Positions 10,438 to 21,796 of a stretch of 24,611 bases of DNA are shown here, one piece after another (position 1 is the first letter of the stretch; each line of letters opens with the position of its first letter). Both the position numbers and the translations under genes were made by a program. This DNA comes from Chromera velia (lineage: Eukaryota > Sar > Chromeraceae): assembly GCA_018398765.1 (NCBI GenBank), contig JAHBMJ010000795.1, forward strand, positions 1-24,611, given 5' to 3'. Under the pieces are notes generated by a model, which ran no database searches, was not told the DNA's origin, and saw only the letters and a program-made list of their open reading frames with translations.

Positions 10438-10859
10438 CTTGCCGTTATGCAAGCTTCCCTTTGTCCACAAACGCTTTTTCGCTGAAAACAGCGCCTTAGT
10501 ACGGCAAGAAAGAAGTCGGGCAAGAAAGTCTCTTTGTTCGGTTTTTTTCGAGTTGGTTCGTCGCTCTCTCTCTCTCTCTCTCTCTTTCGATTTGAGCGTC
10601 CTTCACGGAACTGTTTCAAACTCCTGTGCAGAAGACAGGCATCCACAAACCTAGTTGGTCTCCTTGCGCACCAGACCTGGAAGAGAAAGCGCGCCCTGTC
10701 AGATCCTGTCTGGGTGAAGATCGATGGGAGAAAAAAACGCATCTAGCTCGATATTTTTTCTATTTTCTGGCCCGAACATCGATTTTCTGGCCGCGTCTCC
10801 GTGTATTGAAAAATGTGGGGGTACATTGGCGGCCCCGGAAAGCGTTTGAAAACGATCGT

Positions 10860-10985
10860 GCGAACGTCCCGCAGTGCATGATCGGCACGTACGCGCGCGC
10901 GAGATCGGCACCGGCGCCGCGCGCACATGCACGCGAGTCGCCTCGCCGCCGCTTCCGACGCCGCCGCCGTGAGCTCACTGAAGTA
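10860..10985. promoter_or_regulatory. CpG-rich block between divergent genes
   Basis: The stretch is packed with CG dinucleotides (acgcgcgcgcgag, ccggcgccgcgcgc, cgccgccgcttccgacgccg) and carries gatcggca twice. It sits about 420 bp upstream of the CAP gene start and 1.3 kb upstream of dynamitin. A shared promoter is possible; no TATA box or transcription start can be assigned. Confidence 0.25.
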
Positions 10986-11212
10986 CGTATTGACTCTGCT
11001 TTACGACTGTGACGTGTAGTACGTGCATGTCTGCTGACATCAAGACAGGCAGAAATCTCTTCAGATGTTGGCCCGATTTATTGTGCGCAACGCATGATCA
11101 CCACAGACGGCAAAGAGACATTCCACGCTGACCGCTCGTCATCCTGTCCAAGTCGTTTTTTCCCTGTGGATCGTGACGGTTCTTCGAGTCATCTTGTCTC
11201 CCCACATATCCT

Positions 11213-11470
11213 GTGGGCCTTCCTCTATCATCTGTTTTCTCAAGAAAGGAAGTGAAGGCTTCTTCGAGGGATTTCATCAGGAAAGTGAAACACCTGATTG
11301 AAAAGGGACAACCGGACGGTGCTGTGAATTTAACTTCCCTCTCTCACCTCAGCAAGCCCCAGGACTCCCGTTTCAATCACCACACGTACGTGACCCTCCG
11401 GTACGTCGTCGCCCTTGCTCGGCGCTTGTCTAAGCAAGACAGAGGCACGCTATTGCTCTTGATTCTTTGA
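11213..11470 (+). CDS. Possible hypothetical exon between the CAP gene and dynamitin
   Basis: The open frame contains DFIRKVKHLIEKGQPDGAVN and then SLSHLSKPQDSRFNHH, with ordinary composition. Potential donors gtacgt occur at about 11388 and 11402, and a cccgcag acceptor at about 11490 would take either to an early stop. No start or upstream exon is convincing, and the segment could be 5' untranslated or random sequence. Confidence 0.2.
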   Translation: MGLPLSSVFSRKEVKASSRDFIRKVKHLIEKGQPDGAVNLTSLSHLSKPQDSRFNHHTYVTLRYVVALARRLSKQDRGTLLLLIL

Positions 11471-12233
11471 CACATTCATTTCCCGCAGACTTAGGCCTGA
11501 AGAAGATCCGTGAGTGCCTCCAGGACAACACTTGGAAGCTGTGCCGTCCTCACTGTCTCCATCCACCAATGTTGTCCCCCCTCAATTAGAACTCAGCACT
11601 GCGCGCCTGTGCCTCTTGCCTTTCTTCCTGCGTTGTCGATCTCTTTGTCTCCTGTCGCTTCACTTTCTCACTTTCTCCCTGCCTACCTGCCTGCCTGTCC
11701 GGCTGAGGGTATCCCATCAATTTTCTCTGCATCCTCCCTCCGTGGTGAACGTCCCTTGGGTTTCCATTCTTTCCCTTCGATCGATCAGTGCATGGAAGGA
11801 TAGAACAGAGCAGTAGACGAAACCACCCCTCTGCCTGTGGCCTACCCCTCTTTCGAACTGGCCTGCCGCTGTAGACAGCCTCCTTCCACCCTGCCTTTGT
11901 CGTTGTCTGGACCATCGGCAGAAGTATAAGAATAAGAATCTTTGCAAAACAAAAGACGAAGAGCAGAAAAAAACGGCATGCTGATAGCGTGCTTGCTTGC
12001 CCGTCTTTGCATCGTCCTATCCCTTTTTGATCATTCGCCTAGCTCTTCTTGACCTCTTCGCTAACTCACTTGCATCCGTCCATCTTTCACCTTCTTCCTG
12101 ACCCCCTCTCTCTGAGAGCAGAGGAAAGCGGGCAGAACAGAACAGCATCCCTCAACATCAACCGCATACAGAAGGAACGAATCGCACGGGAGTTTCCATC
12201 CTCCTAGCACACGCACGGGAGAGAGTAAAAGAC

Positions 12234-12237
<4 letters not shown>

Positions 12238-12264
<27 letters not shown>

Positions 12265-12267
12265 CAG
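12238..12267 (+). promoter_or_regulatory. (TG)nCAG splice-acceptor-like site before the dynamitin ATG
   Basis: A (TG) run ends in tgtgcag at 12267, the same form as the acceptors before dynamitin exons 5, 6 and 11. The start codon follows after 24 nt. This suggests a 5' untranslated intron or a trans-splicing site; no matching donor was fixed upstream. Confidence 0.5.
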
Positions 12268-12291
12268 GAAGCAGGGAGACAGGTATCCATC

Positions 12292-12904
12292 ATGTCCGGG
12301 GGTCTGAAGAAGGACGAGAACTTCACAGACGATGTGATCTATGAGTACATCCCCGACAGTAATGCGAAGGGCAAAGGAGGAAGGGATGCTGGAGGAGACA
12401 AGGACAAGGAAAAGGAGAAACAGGGGGAGAAAGCTCAAGGTCCTCTGCCGCCAGGCAAAGAGGGCGTCGACACCTCTCAGCCCTCACTTCAGAGATCCTT
12501 CGAAACATTCAAGAACAAAACATACAGGTAGGTAGGTAGGTACATGGAAAGTCAATTGATTGAACCAATTCATGGATGGATATACTACACTCGTCAGGCG
12601 AACGTCTTGACTTTTTTCCTCCTTTCGTTTTGGGCGTTGTCTCCAAATCATAGAATGGAGGTTTTCAACTGCGGGACGGATGGCCCCTCCTCCGAGCATC
12701 GCAAAGACCTTCGCCCTCCCTCTCTACCCACCTGCACCTCTTCATCTCATCTCATCTCATCTGTCCCCTCTCAGGGGGGGAGGGGGAATGAGTCTCGTCT
12801 CCTTTGCTGAAGGTTCCAGAGACAACCTGCAATAGTCAATCTGTCTGGTCCATCCAACTTCCCCAGCCTTTCCCCGCATGTCTGTATCTGTATGTATGCA
12901 TGCA

Positions 12905-12939
<35 letters not shown>

Positions 12940-13145
12940 TTCAGGACGGCGGGAGGCATGGATCTCGAGAAGGGTTTCGTGATTGGTTCGAAGCTCCGTC
13001 TCCTCAGACGGCGTTCTGTATTCGAATGTGTCGGGCAGACGGACCTGCCAATCGAGAAGAACGAAACGAAGGAGGGGGGCGGGGAGAGAGCACAGTCGTC
13101 CAGTCCTCCCAAGGCTCGGAGGGCAGCACTGCAAGTGCGTCTCTC

Positions 13146-13176
<31 letters not shown>

Positions 13177-14155
13177 GTGGGGGTGGGGTCCGGGTGGGGA
13201 TCAGGATAGAGAAATCCGAGAGAGAATTGATCGGAAGAAGGTGATGTGTCTTTAGCTCTTTTGGCTCCGATGCTTCTTTTTGTTTTTGTTTTGCCCTTTT
13301 GTGTATCATCAAGCAATCGTTTTGAGTCTGAGTAAAATGAAGAGAGTATCTTCTCGACTCACAAATCTGCTGATTGAATGACTGACTGAATTTGTGCGTC
13401 TCTTTTTCTGCATGGGGGTCCCCAGGATGTGGGCGGGCTTACACTAAACAACTCCGCACCACTTTGACGACTGGTGGTAATGTAATGGTACATCGATGTT
13501 TAGGGGATTGACGAACGAGAACCTATCCCGAATCGTTTGTTCATTGCATGCAGGCATCCCGAGTGGGCGTGCTTTCGAATTTCGAGACGCCGCTTCAGCG
13601 CCTTTCCCGTCTCCAGAACGAAGTCTCCGACCTGATCGACTTCCTTGACACCAACCGAGATCTGGGCAACGATGTGAGTCAGGCAGGCAGGCAGGCAGGA
13701 TAGAGGTCCTCCTGTCTGGACTACCTGGGAGACCTTTCAATGTCTTTTCTTGGATTTGCTTTCGGCTTAGTCATGTGCAAGTCTGGAGGTTTTCCTTTTC
13801 TCTCCTTCCGCGAAGAATGCACGGATGGATGGATACTCCAACTGCAGACGCGTACGCATGAGCTCTCTCTCTGTCTTTTTTCAATAAATCGTGCAGCTGA
13901 GTCGCCACGTCGGAGGAAGTGATGCAGATGCCGTCCGGCAAGAGGTGAAGGGCCTCCGTGAGGGCATCAACGCGCTGATGGCAGACGAGAGACTGAAGGA
14001 TGAAGTCAGTCGGAGGGAGGGAGGGAGGGAGGGAGAATCCGTCTCTTTGTCTCCCTCTGTCTCTCTGTTTGTGAGTGAGTGAGTGAGTGTGTGTGTGTGT
14101 GTGTGCGTGTGTGTGTGTGTGCGCGCGCGCGCGTGTGTGTGTGTGTGTGTGTGTA

Positions 14156-14193
<38 letters not shown>

Positions 14194-16115
14194 GGGGGGT
14201 AATGCTTTGTGTGTATGTGTCTGCATTTGTGTTGGCGTGCGTGTGCAGGTTCCCAATGTGAATGCAGTGACTGGACAGAGAAGCGTCGCCTCGACCCTTC
14301 TCAGCAAGGTGGGCGCCAGACAGGGAATCAGGGAGGGTTGCTTTGTCTTGCTTCGTTTATCCTCCTGTCCGGGCAGCAGAAGATGGACAGCCAGACACAC
14401 ACACACACACGCATACACAGAGAGGGAGAGAGAGAGGGAGAGAGTGATCGAGCGAACAAACGAATCGGGAGAGACAGAAGGGCAGTTCAGTGACAAGAGA
14501 AAAGAGGCATTTCTACAGACAGACGAACAAATGGATGGATAGACAGACTACCGACTGCATGACTTTTTGTAGACTCCGTGACTTCGTTTTCTTTGGGGGG
14601 GTGGGAACGGAGTGGTATCTACTTACAGTTGATCGTTTGTTGTCAGAGCACACATGCTTTCCTGCTCCTTGCTTCCTGCTCACGAAAGAAAGTGCATTTA
14701 GGCCTGCATCACCGTCCGGCTCTGCTCTGCTCTTTCTTTGTGTGTTCTTCTGTTTGTGACAGTGCATGTGCGTCTGGATGCTGTGGTGTGGGGGGGGAAC
14801 CGAAGAGAGTGTATGCAGAGTGGAGAGCGTGAAGAAAAGATTGTGTGCAGGTGGACGCTCTGGTAGCCGGGGGAAAGTCCAAGGAGGCCGCTTCGAAACC
14901 CGCAAAGGATGGGGGTGCGTCGTCCGACTCCATCACCTACGAACTGTTCTACGAACCCTCTGCCAAACAGACACTCGATGCGAGGTTGGTACTGTGCATG
15001 GGTCGCCTCATCTGCCTGTATCTTCCTTCACGCGGTGTGGTTGTGTGTGTGTGTGTGTGTGGGTGTGTGTGTGTCCCCGCCTGTTTGCGCGAGTCCGTCA
15101 AGTCTGATGCATTTTCTGCAAATGAAAGAAGGGTCAGTACATGCATATCTTCATGTACACCGCGGGGGATTTAGTGCCTGATTACTGTTAATGTTCTTCT
15201 TGGCTCTCGGCTGGCTGACTACTGCCCCTTGCCTGCCTGAGTGCAGTCGGCTGATATCCCTCGAAGGTCGTCTCGCGGAGTTGGAACAACAGATCGGGCA
15301 CGACGCTGTGGGAAAGCTTCCGTTTGCAGACCTACAAAGCGGTCAGTCCAGTGAGGCTCTCAGAAAGGAAGAAAAAGTGACAGAGCATCAATGGATTGGA
15401 TTGACATGCACTGATACAGTTGTCTTGTTCCCTTCACTTCTCGCGTTTTGCTTTCGTTCTTCGTCCGTCGTCCAGAGCCCTCCTACTCTGTCCCCCCTTC
15501 ATTTTTCCTCTTCTTCACAAGCGCACAGCATCTCGTTCGAGAATATACACCCCCGTTCTTTCCCAAACAAAGTCAATGAAGTGTCTCTCTGAACCCGTTC
15601 TTTCTTGTCTTCCGTTCTTTCCTTCCTTTCTTCCTTCCTTTCTTCCTTCCTGTGTTTCCTTCATGTCGTTCTTTCTTTCCTTGATGCCTTCCTTGCTTCC
15701 TTTCTTTCATTCCTTCCGTTCGTTCGTTCTTTCACACGCAGGGATATCGGAGGTGGCTGAACGAATGGTCCTCCTTGATGCGACGAAACTGGACGCTGTC
15801 GGGAGACGTGTGCAGGTCCGTCCGTCGGTTGGTTGGTCGGTCGGTCGTTGTTTTTGCCGGCTCTCTACATGGAACTGTGCAGGCAGGCAGGCAGGCAGGC
15901 CCTCGCTTTTTTGGGGCTGTGCTCACGTGACTGACAGGTTTTCCTGCCTGCCTGCCTGCCTTAGTGCCTGCATTTCCGTTGAAGTTTCGCTGCTTTCTCT
16001 GGATGTTGAGGAAAGCAACCTGCATGCTCTACATTTAGTCTTCCTTCCTCCTGCATTTTGTTTCGTTCCACTTGTGGTCATCATCGCGAACCTCCGCACC
16101 CGTCTCGTTCGATGA

Positions 16116-16153
<38 letters not shown>

Positions 16154-16985
16154 ATGTGTGTGTGTGTGCGCGTCGCCCTCTGCTTTCCCCTCCTCTGTCT
16201 TCCTCCCTCACAAACTTCAACTTCTGTCCTCCAAGGGACAATTGACGCACGCAGGGCAATGATATGCGTCCTTGCGTGCGTCAATTGATCTTCAACATCT
16301 GTCCTCCAAGCGACAAATAAAGAAACAAGAAGCAGGGCGCATTGAGTCGCCAGCTTGTATTGGAAGCGTATGCATGCATATGCATATGCATATGCAGGCA
16401 TTGTTGACAGAAACGGAAGCACTGCTACAGAGGAAAAAAGAAATGGACGAGGCTGGATTGCTGCTGAGCAACTCTGGTCTGTCAGTCAGTCAGTCGGTTG
16501 GTTGGTTCGTCATAGATTGAAATGTTCGGTGGGTTTCTTGTTTCTGGATTCTTTTGCTCGTCAGTGGACGGGCCGACAAAGCAACAAAGCTCATGATCCT
16601 TCACTAACATACACAAGCCTATTCCGATTTTTCTCGTTCTCGTTGCTTTTGTGAAAGCACGAAGTCGTTAAAATGGGCCCAAACTTCTTGAGAGGAAACA
16701 AAAAAGCAAGGAATTTTTTTAACAAGAAACAAAATACGGAGAAGTATCGTTTTTTCTTTGTGTCTTCAGGGCTGACGGGAGATCAGGAGAAGAAGATTGC
16801 CGAGATGTTCGAAATCTGTCATCGGTCGGTTTCTTTCGTCCCCTCTTGTTTTTTTTTTTTGTTATACAGCTGGTATCTATCTTCCTTTTTCTTTCTATTC
16901 TGTGGATTCTGTCTTCTCACGGCATCCATCAAGCGGCTCCTTTCTTCCTGCGTCTCGATTCTGTCTTGCCTGCCTCTTGGGTCTC

Positions 16986-17043
<58 letters not shown>

Positions 17044-18190
17044 ATGGCAGAGTGCAACATCCGCACTGCCGATCATAGTCGACCGTCTGAAGTCCCTCAA
17101 GGGTGTGCACCAACAGGCAGGGGCCTTCGCTTCCAGACTCCAGAGTGAGTGAGTGAGTGAGTGAGTGAAGGAGTGAAGGAGTGAAGAGGATGGGAGGAGG
17201 GAGGAGGGTGCCTCCTGTTACGTTTCTTTTCTCTGTGTGCGCTTCTTTTCTTTTGTCACCTCGGGGTCATTCGTGACATGCAGAGGAGACTTTTTCTTTC
17301 TTTCATTTATTTGTTTGTCCTCGGGAGTCCCTCTCAGATGAGTGCGTGAGCCTTGAAGGCGGAGTGGAAGAGAAGAGGCGGATTGGGGTGGGTGGGAAGG
17401 TTTGTGGTTTGTTTGTGCATGGTTTCATCTTTCAATGCATGTGGGCGCGTGACTGTGAGTGGCTGCTGTTTCTGATTGTCCTCCTCTCCTTCACCCACCC
17501 TTCAGCTGGGTGTGCGTTCCCGTGTCTCTGCTTCGTCAGTTGGGTGGGTGGATGGCTGGGTAGCAGCATGGTGGGTGTGCTGCCCGTGCAGTGTCGTCTT
17601 GCAACACGAACAATTTTCTGCGTGGATACGGGTGTATGTGTTTTTGGACTTGCATTTGCCTTCGCATCCGTATATCGGTGTGGCTGTTTGTTTGTTTGTG
17701 TGAGGAGATAATTGTATGCTTGCTTGCTTGCTTGGTTGCAGTTCTTGAGAAGCAGCAGCTCGAACTTGGGTCCATGATGTCCTCAACCTCTCAGTCTCTG
17801 GCGGCGATCAAAGAGTGAGTGAGTTGTTGAGTTGAGTTAGTGATCGTGTGAGTCAGTGAAAGGTTGCTCTTTTCCCTCCCGTGTCATCAGGGCGCTACCG
17901 ATTGAGGTGTTGTTGTTTTGTGGTCAAAGAGTGAGTTGGCAGTTGTTTTGCCACGTTGCTTTAGGAGAGAAATCTCATTTTCTTCTGTCTGCGGCTCTCG
18001 CGGCTTAGACTGAAGCATTCGAGTGAGTCAAAAGCAATAATTTAGTGAAGTCTATACACATCCTTCGAGTGGTTTGTTTAAACTCTCTCTGGGTGTCATC
18101 TTCTGCCTAGCTCTGTGTGTTGATGAAGGATAGACATTTGTATGAACGATGAAATCTGCACTGCAATTCGTCCTGTGGCTTTCGTGAAAC

Positions 18191-18229
<39 letters not shown>

Positions 18230-18649
18230 ATGAGGGAGAGAGAGAGAGACTCAAGTCTTTTACGTATAGATTTTTGTGTGTGAGTGGCGATTCGTCAACA
18301 GACTGCGATACACACTAACTTGATGTTCTTTTTTTGACTGCGAAAGAAAGAGAAAGAGAGGAATTGGAGGGAAGGCGGGTGCTCTACTCTTCACTCAAAA
18401 TCACGCACAAAGGAGACAGACACCCCATCTCCTGCATGAATGACCCTTTCTGCTTAATTCCTTCTGACTGCTTCCTTCCTTTGATCCAGTATAAATTTTC
18501 GTTCAATCCATTCATCCTTCGATCGTTTCATCTAGCTCGATCAATTATGCATGCATGCATCATGCAGGTCTGTGGCGAGTAACCTGTTGAAGATGAAGGA
18601 GAATGTGGCTTCTCTCGACAAACGAATGGCAGCTGTGGGCTTGAAGTGA
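12292..18649 (+). CDS. DCTN2: Dynamitin, dynactin subunit 2 (p50)
   Basis: Thirteen exons: 12292-12527, 12945-13134, 13554-13673, 13897-14004, 14249-14308, 14851-14984, 15247-15341, 15742-15815, 16398-16476, 16770-16824, 17044-17144, 17742-17814 and 18568-18649. Together they make 1407 nt, or 468 residues, with every GT-AG intron in phase. Animal p50 has about 400 residues; the extra length is mostly low-complexity charged sequence near residues 25-65 and 110-140. Family landmarks seen are FKNKTYR then GGMDLEKGF near the N-terminus, ETPLQRLSRLQNEV (exon 3), SITYELFYEPS (exon 6), SLEGRLAELEQQ (exon 7), HRWQSATSALP (exon 11) and the C-terminal LLKMKENVASLDKRM. The protein is largely predicted coiled coil. 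Dynamitin forms the shoulder of the dynactin complex, linking the p150 arm to the Arp1 filament and supporting dynein cargo transport. The start Met lies 24 nt after a (TG)nCAG acceptor-like site. The alignment is from remembered family features, not a search. Confidence 0.93.
14069..14191. repeat. (GAGT)n, (TG)n, (CG)n and (TC)n compound array in dynamitin intron 4
   Basis: The array runs gtgagtgagtgag, then TG with a gcgcgcgcgc interruption, then TC. It fills most of the 244-bp intron and leaves little unique sequence. Confidence 0.9.
16215..16315. repeat. Inverted repeat framed by 26-bp direct repeats in dynamitin intron 8
   Basis: Arms caattgacgcacgca (16239-16253) and tgcgtgcgtcaattg (16273-16287) are perfect reverse complements around a 19-nt loop. 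The 26-bp direct repeats at 16215-16240 and 16290-16315 (cttcaacttctgtcctcc versus cttcaacatctgtcctcc at their starts) differ at two positions. Confidence 0.85.
16987..17043. repeat. (TC)n(TG)n array abutting the acceptor of dynamitin exon 11
   Basis: TC repeats and then about 20 TG units run directly into the CAG acceptor at 17041-17043. No separate pyrimidine tract lies between the repeat and the splice site. Confidence 0.95.
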
Positions 18650-19540
18650 AGGGAAGTGGAGCGAAGTTAAAAGACCTCTCTCTCCCTTTCTGTCTCATAT
18701 TCACTGACGGAATGAGGGGGGGAGAGGAGTGTGGCGGGAGAAGGCATTGTGGAGTTGAGGGGTGGGGAGAACAATCGAGGAGAGAAGGGGAGAGGGAAGG
18801 GTGAGGAGCAAACCCTTTCTTTTGATACTGTGTTGCGGAACAGCAAAAAGGGAGGGAGGCAGGAGCGTTGAGGACAAAGAAGGGAGGAAGGGGCTGCATG
18901 GGGATCTTCTCTCTTCATGCTTTCCTTTTTGTTTTTCTTCTTTGGACCCGACTTGCAGACTGACAACTCTCTCTATTGTCGACACACTCTCAGAAAGACA
19001 GAGACAAAGAAAAACAGAGCAAACCTACAAGACGCGGCATCAGCTAGGAACCTGCCAGGAGAGGAGTTTAGACTCCCTCTCTGGGTGCATGAAAGTTCCC
19101 TCCCGCAGGCAAAAAGAGAGAGAGACTTTTTGGAAAAAGAAAAAATGATTCGCTCCTTCCTCATTTCGTTCCCTCCCGACAGACCACATGCACATCGTAA
19201 CTTATCATCACACAGCCCTGCAGTCCCAGCATAGACTTCCTCTTCTTGCTTCTCTGCTCCGGTGTTCTTGTTCTCAATTCGATCCGTTTCCCTTCCCTGT
19301 GGAGATTCTTCGACAGACGAGGGACCCACACTGGTCAGGGGGAAAGGCGGATCATCACTCGGCGTCAATTAATGCACTGATGAATCATTACAGACTTACT
19401 GCGTCACTCCACTTTGTTCTTCTTGTAGAACAGATATTCGATCGATGCGCTGAAGTAACTGAATGGCTGCTTGTTTGGTTATCATGTTGCATGACGAGTC
19501 AGACGAGAAGATCAGTATATTAACTGTTAGTGGCTTGGGA
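18650..19540. other. Dynamitin 3' flank, no supported gene
   Basis: Purine-rich and pyrimidine-rich stretches follow the dynamitin stop. A minus-strand frame around 19220-19368 (start MTPSDDPPFPLTSVGPSSV) has balanced composition but lacks convincing splice context. No poly(A) signal can be assigned with confidence. Confidence 0.35.
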
Positions 19541-20050
19541 TCTGGCGTTGCTAGATCTACGATTTAACCCTCAATCATCATCATCATTAACTGAAGATAA
19601 ACTTATTATAATTTAAGTGAAGTTAAATCAATTGATTATAAACTATTAAAACTAGTGACTAAATTATTATTATTTTAATTAATTTTAATTAATTTTGCAT
19701 CATGGGTCGTTCAGACTCATTCTGTCGAAGCAGTTTTTCTCCTTTTTGCTTGTTTTTAAACAAGTTAAGTTATGAACAATCTAGTGAACAAGGAACATTC
19801 ATCTTTATGTTTTTTAAATATTTTATTTCTTTTTTTTACTGCTTTCAACTTCACAGTGTTTTGAATGATCTAGTAACTAGTGCATATGTATATACACACA
19901 AACCTAATTGTGCTAGTACTTATGAGCCGATGGTAGCCGATAGCGATGATGACGTATGGTCTAGCGTATGGTGATGATATCATGATAATGAAACTATAGT
20001 AATAAAGTTCAGACTAGAGTTTAAAGCCAATCGTTAGGCAATGGATCTGC
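19541..20050. other. AT-rich island 2
   Basis: About 500 bp of AT-rich DNA (attattattattttaattaa, tttttaaatattttatttc) with abrupt edges against GC-balanced flanks. It holds the doubtful 90-codon ORF. Composition resembles island 1 at 945-1135, although no shared long sequence was seen by eye. Confidence 0.5.
19702..19974 (+). CDS. ORF inside AT-rich island, doubtful
   Basis: A 90-codon frame runs from ATG to TGA within the AT-rich block. It begins GRSDSFCRSSFSPFCLF, has an aromatic hydrophobic stretch (FIFMFFKYFISFFYCF) and ends in an acidic, Trp-containing tail (DSDDDVWSSVW). The codon and base composition differ sharply from the CAP and dynamitin genes, which suggests either non-coding sequence or a remnant of an inserted element. 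No family was recognised. Confidence 0.15.
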   Translation: MGRSDSFCRSSFSPFCLFLNKLSYEQSSEQGTFIFMFFKYFISFFYCFQLHSVLNDLVTSAYVYTHKPNCASTYEPMVADSDDDVWSSVW

Positions 20051-20440
20051 ATGTTTTCACGTCCTCTGGCGGCTCTTCTGCTTTTTATGATTCGATCTCT
20101 GACTGTTCTGGTCATTCCCTCCTTCTCCCTTGGCTTCCCCCCTTACGCTAGCTTTCATACTTCTCCCTGGTCACGATTCCTCTCTCTCCCCTTTCTCTCT
20201 TTGCAAAGTCTTGCGTGCCTCACATTTTTGCTCTCTCCCCAGCTCATCCTTCGTCCTTCCCTCCCTCCCTCCCTCTTCGCATGACAGCAACGGACCCCCA
20301 CGGGACTGGCAGCAATCAACCCTGGCAGGGCATGCAATCGACCACCGACCACTGACGAACGATCGAGGCACTGAACACTCCAGAGCACCCTGCCAAATGC
20401 AAGGAAAGGGAGAAAAGAGGACTGATCAACTCAACGCAAC

Positions 20441-21708
20441 TCAACTGGAAGTCTGTCCCCCCTCCAAAGCAGTCCCAGACTCCCCCCCTCCCTGTGCTCC
20501 CGGGTCCTCCCCTCCCCCTTGTCCCTGGGCACCGCCGCCGGCATTCAAAGGAGGTGCCTGAATTTGTCCATTCGCGTCCATCCCCCCTCCCTGTTGGCGT
20601 TGGAGGATTTCATCGTACTCGGGCTCGTACATCCAGTAGTGCGGCACTACCTTGTCCTGCAGGCACTCTCTCGATCTCGCAGCAGCAACAAATGAACAAC
20701 CAATGCACGCCACATGACTTCTGCAAATTGCATCTGAAGGAAGAGTGAAAGAACGAAAGACAGACAGACAGTCGGACTGACAGACTATATGTTTCTTCTT
20801 CTCCCTCCTTTTCTTCACGAACAGAACAGACAGACAGAAAGACAGACAGAAAGAAAGAAAGAAAGAAAGAAAGAATGAAAGAATGAAAGAAAGAAAGAAA
20901 GAAAAATCAAATCCAAACATGAGCACAGACAGACAGACAGACTATATGTTTCTTCTTCTTCTCCCTCTTTTCTTCATGAACACAACAGACAAAAAGAAAG
21001 AAAGAACAAAGACAAAAGAACAGCACCAACAATTAAACAGCGTGGGCAGGGGGCCCGAAAGGTGAAAGTTAAGCGCCCCTTGCCTCTCCACCTCCCGACA
21101 GACTTTCACGTGATCACTGGTTTCACACGCTACTCCTCTGCTGCTTCCACTCAGACAGACAGACAGACAGACAGACAGACCCACCGACCTACCCTCTCAA
21201 GATTCAGAGACATCTGAACGAGACCCAAAGCCTGCACGCACGCACGCACGCATCCTTCGTTCCAAACATCCAACCAATTAAGCATGCAAACATCTCTCTC
21301 TCTCGATCAATCGCTCCCTCCGGAATGATCCAGAAGCGGAACTGCTTGTCGGCCCTTCAAACAGCTCAAGACAGACAGGCAGGCAGGCAGGCAGGCAGGG
21401 ACCAATAAGGAAAACAGAGTTGTGTGTCCCACTTTCACGTTCTCTCGACAAATAAAATAAAGACTCTGAAAAACCCCCCCACGCGGTCCGGCCGGGGAAT
21501 CCCTCTTCGACAGACTGCCACACTACACTGTCTGGAGAAACAAACAAACAGACAAACAAAGAAGCAAACGAACGAACAAAGAAAGGAAGAAAGAAAGCGC
21601 GTACGAACGAAGAAGAAATAAATTAACAAGTGAATGTCCAAATAAATAAAGAAAGAGAGAAAGGAAGGAAGGAAGGAAGGAAGGAAGAAAGAAAAGGAAA
21701 GGAAAGGA

Positions 21709-21796
<88 letters not shown>

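Noticed and set aside
14087-14542. ORF of 151 codons around dynamitin exon 5
   Set aside because: Only 20 codons are exon; the rest is intronic repeat sequence.
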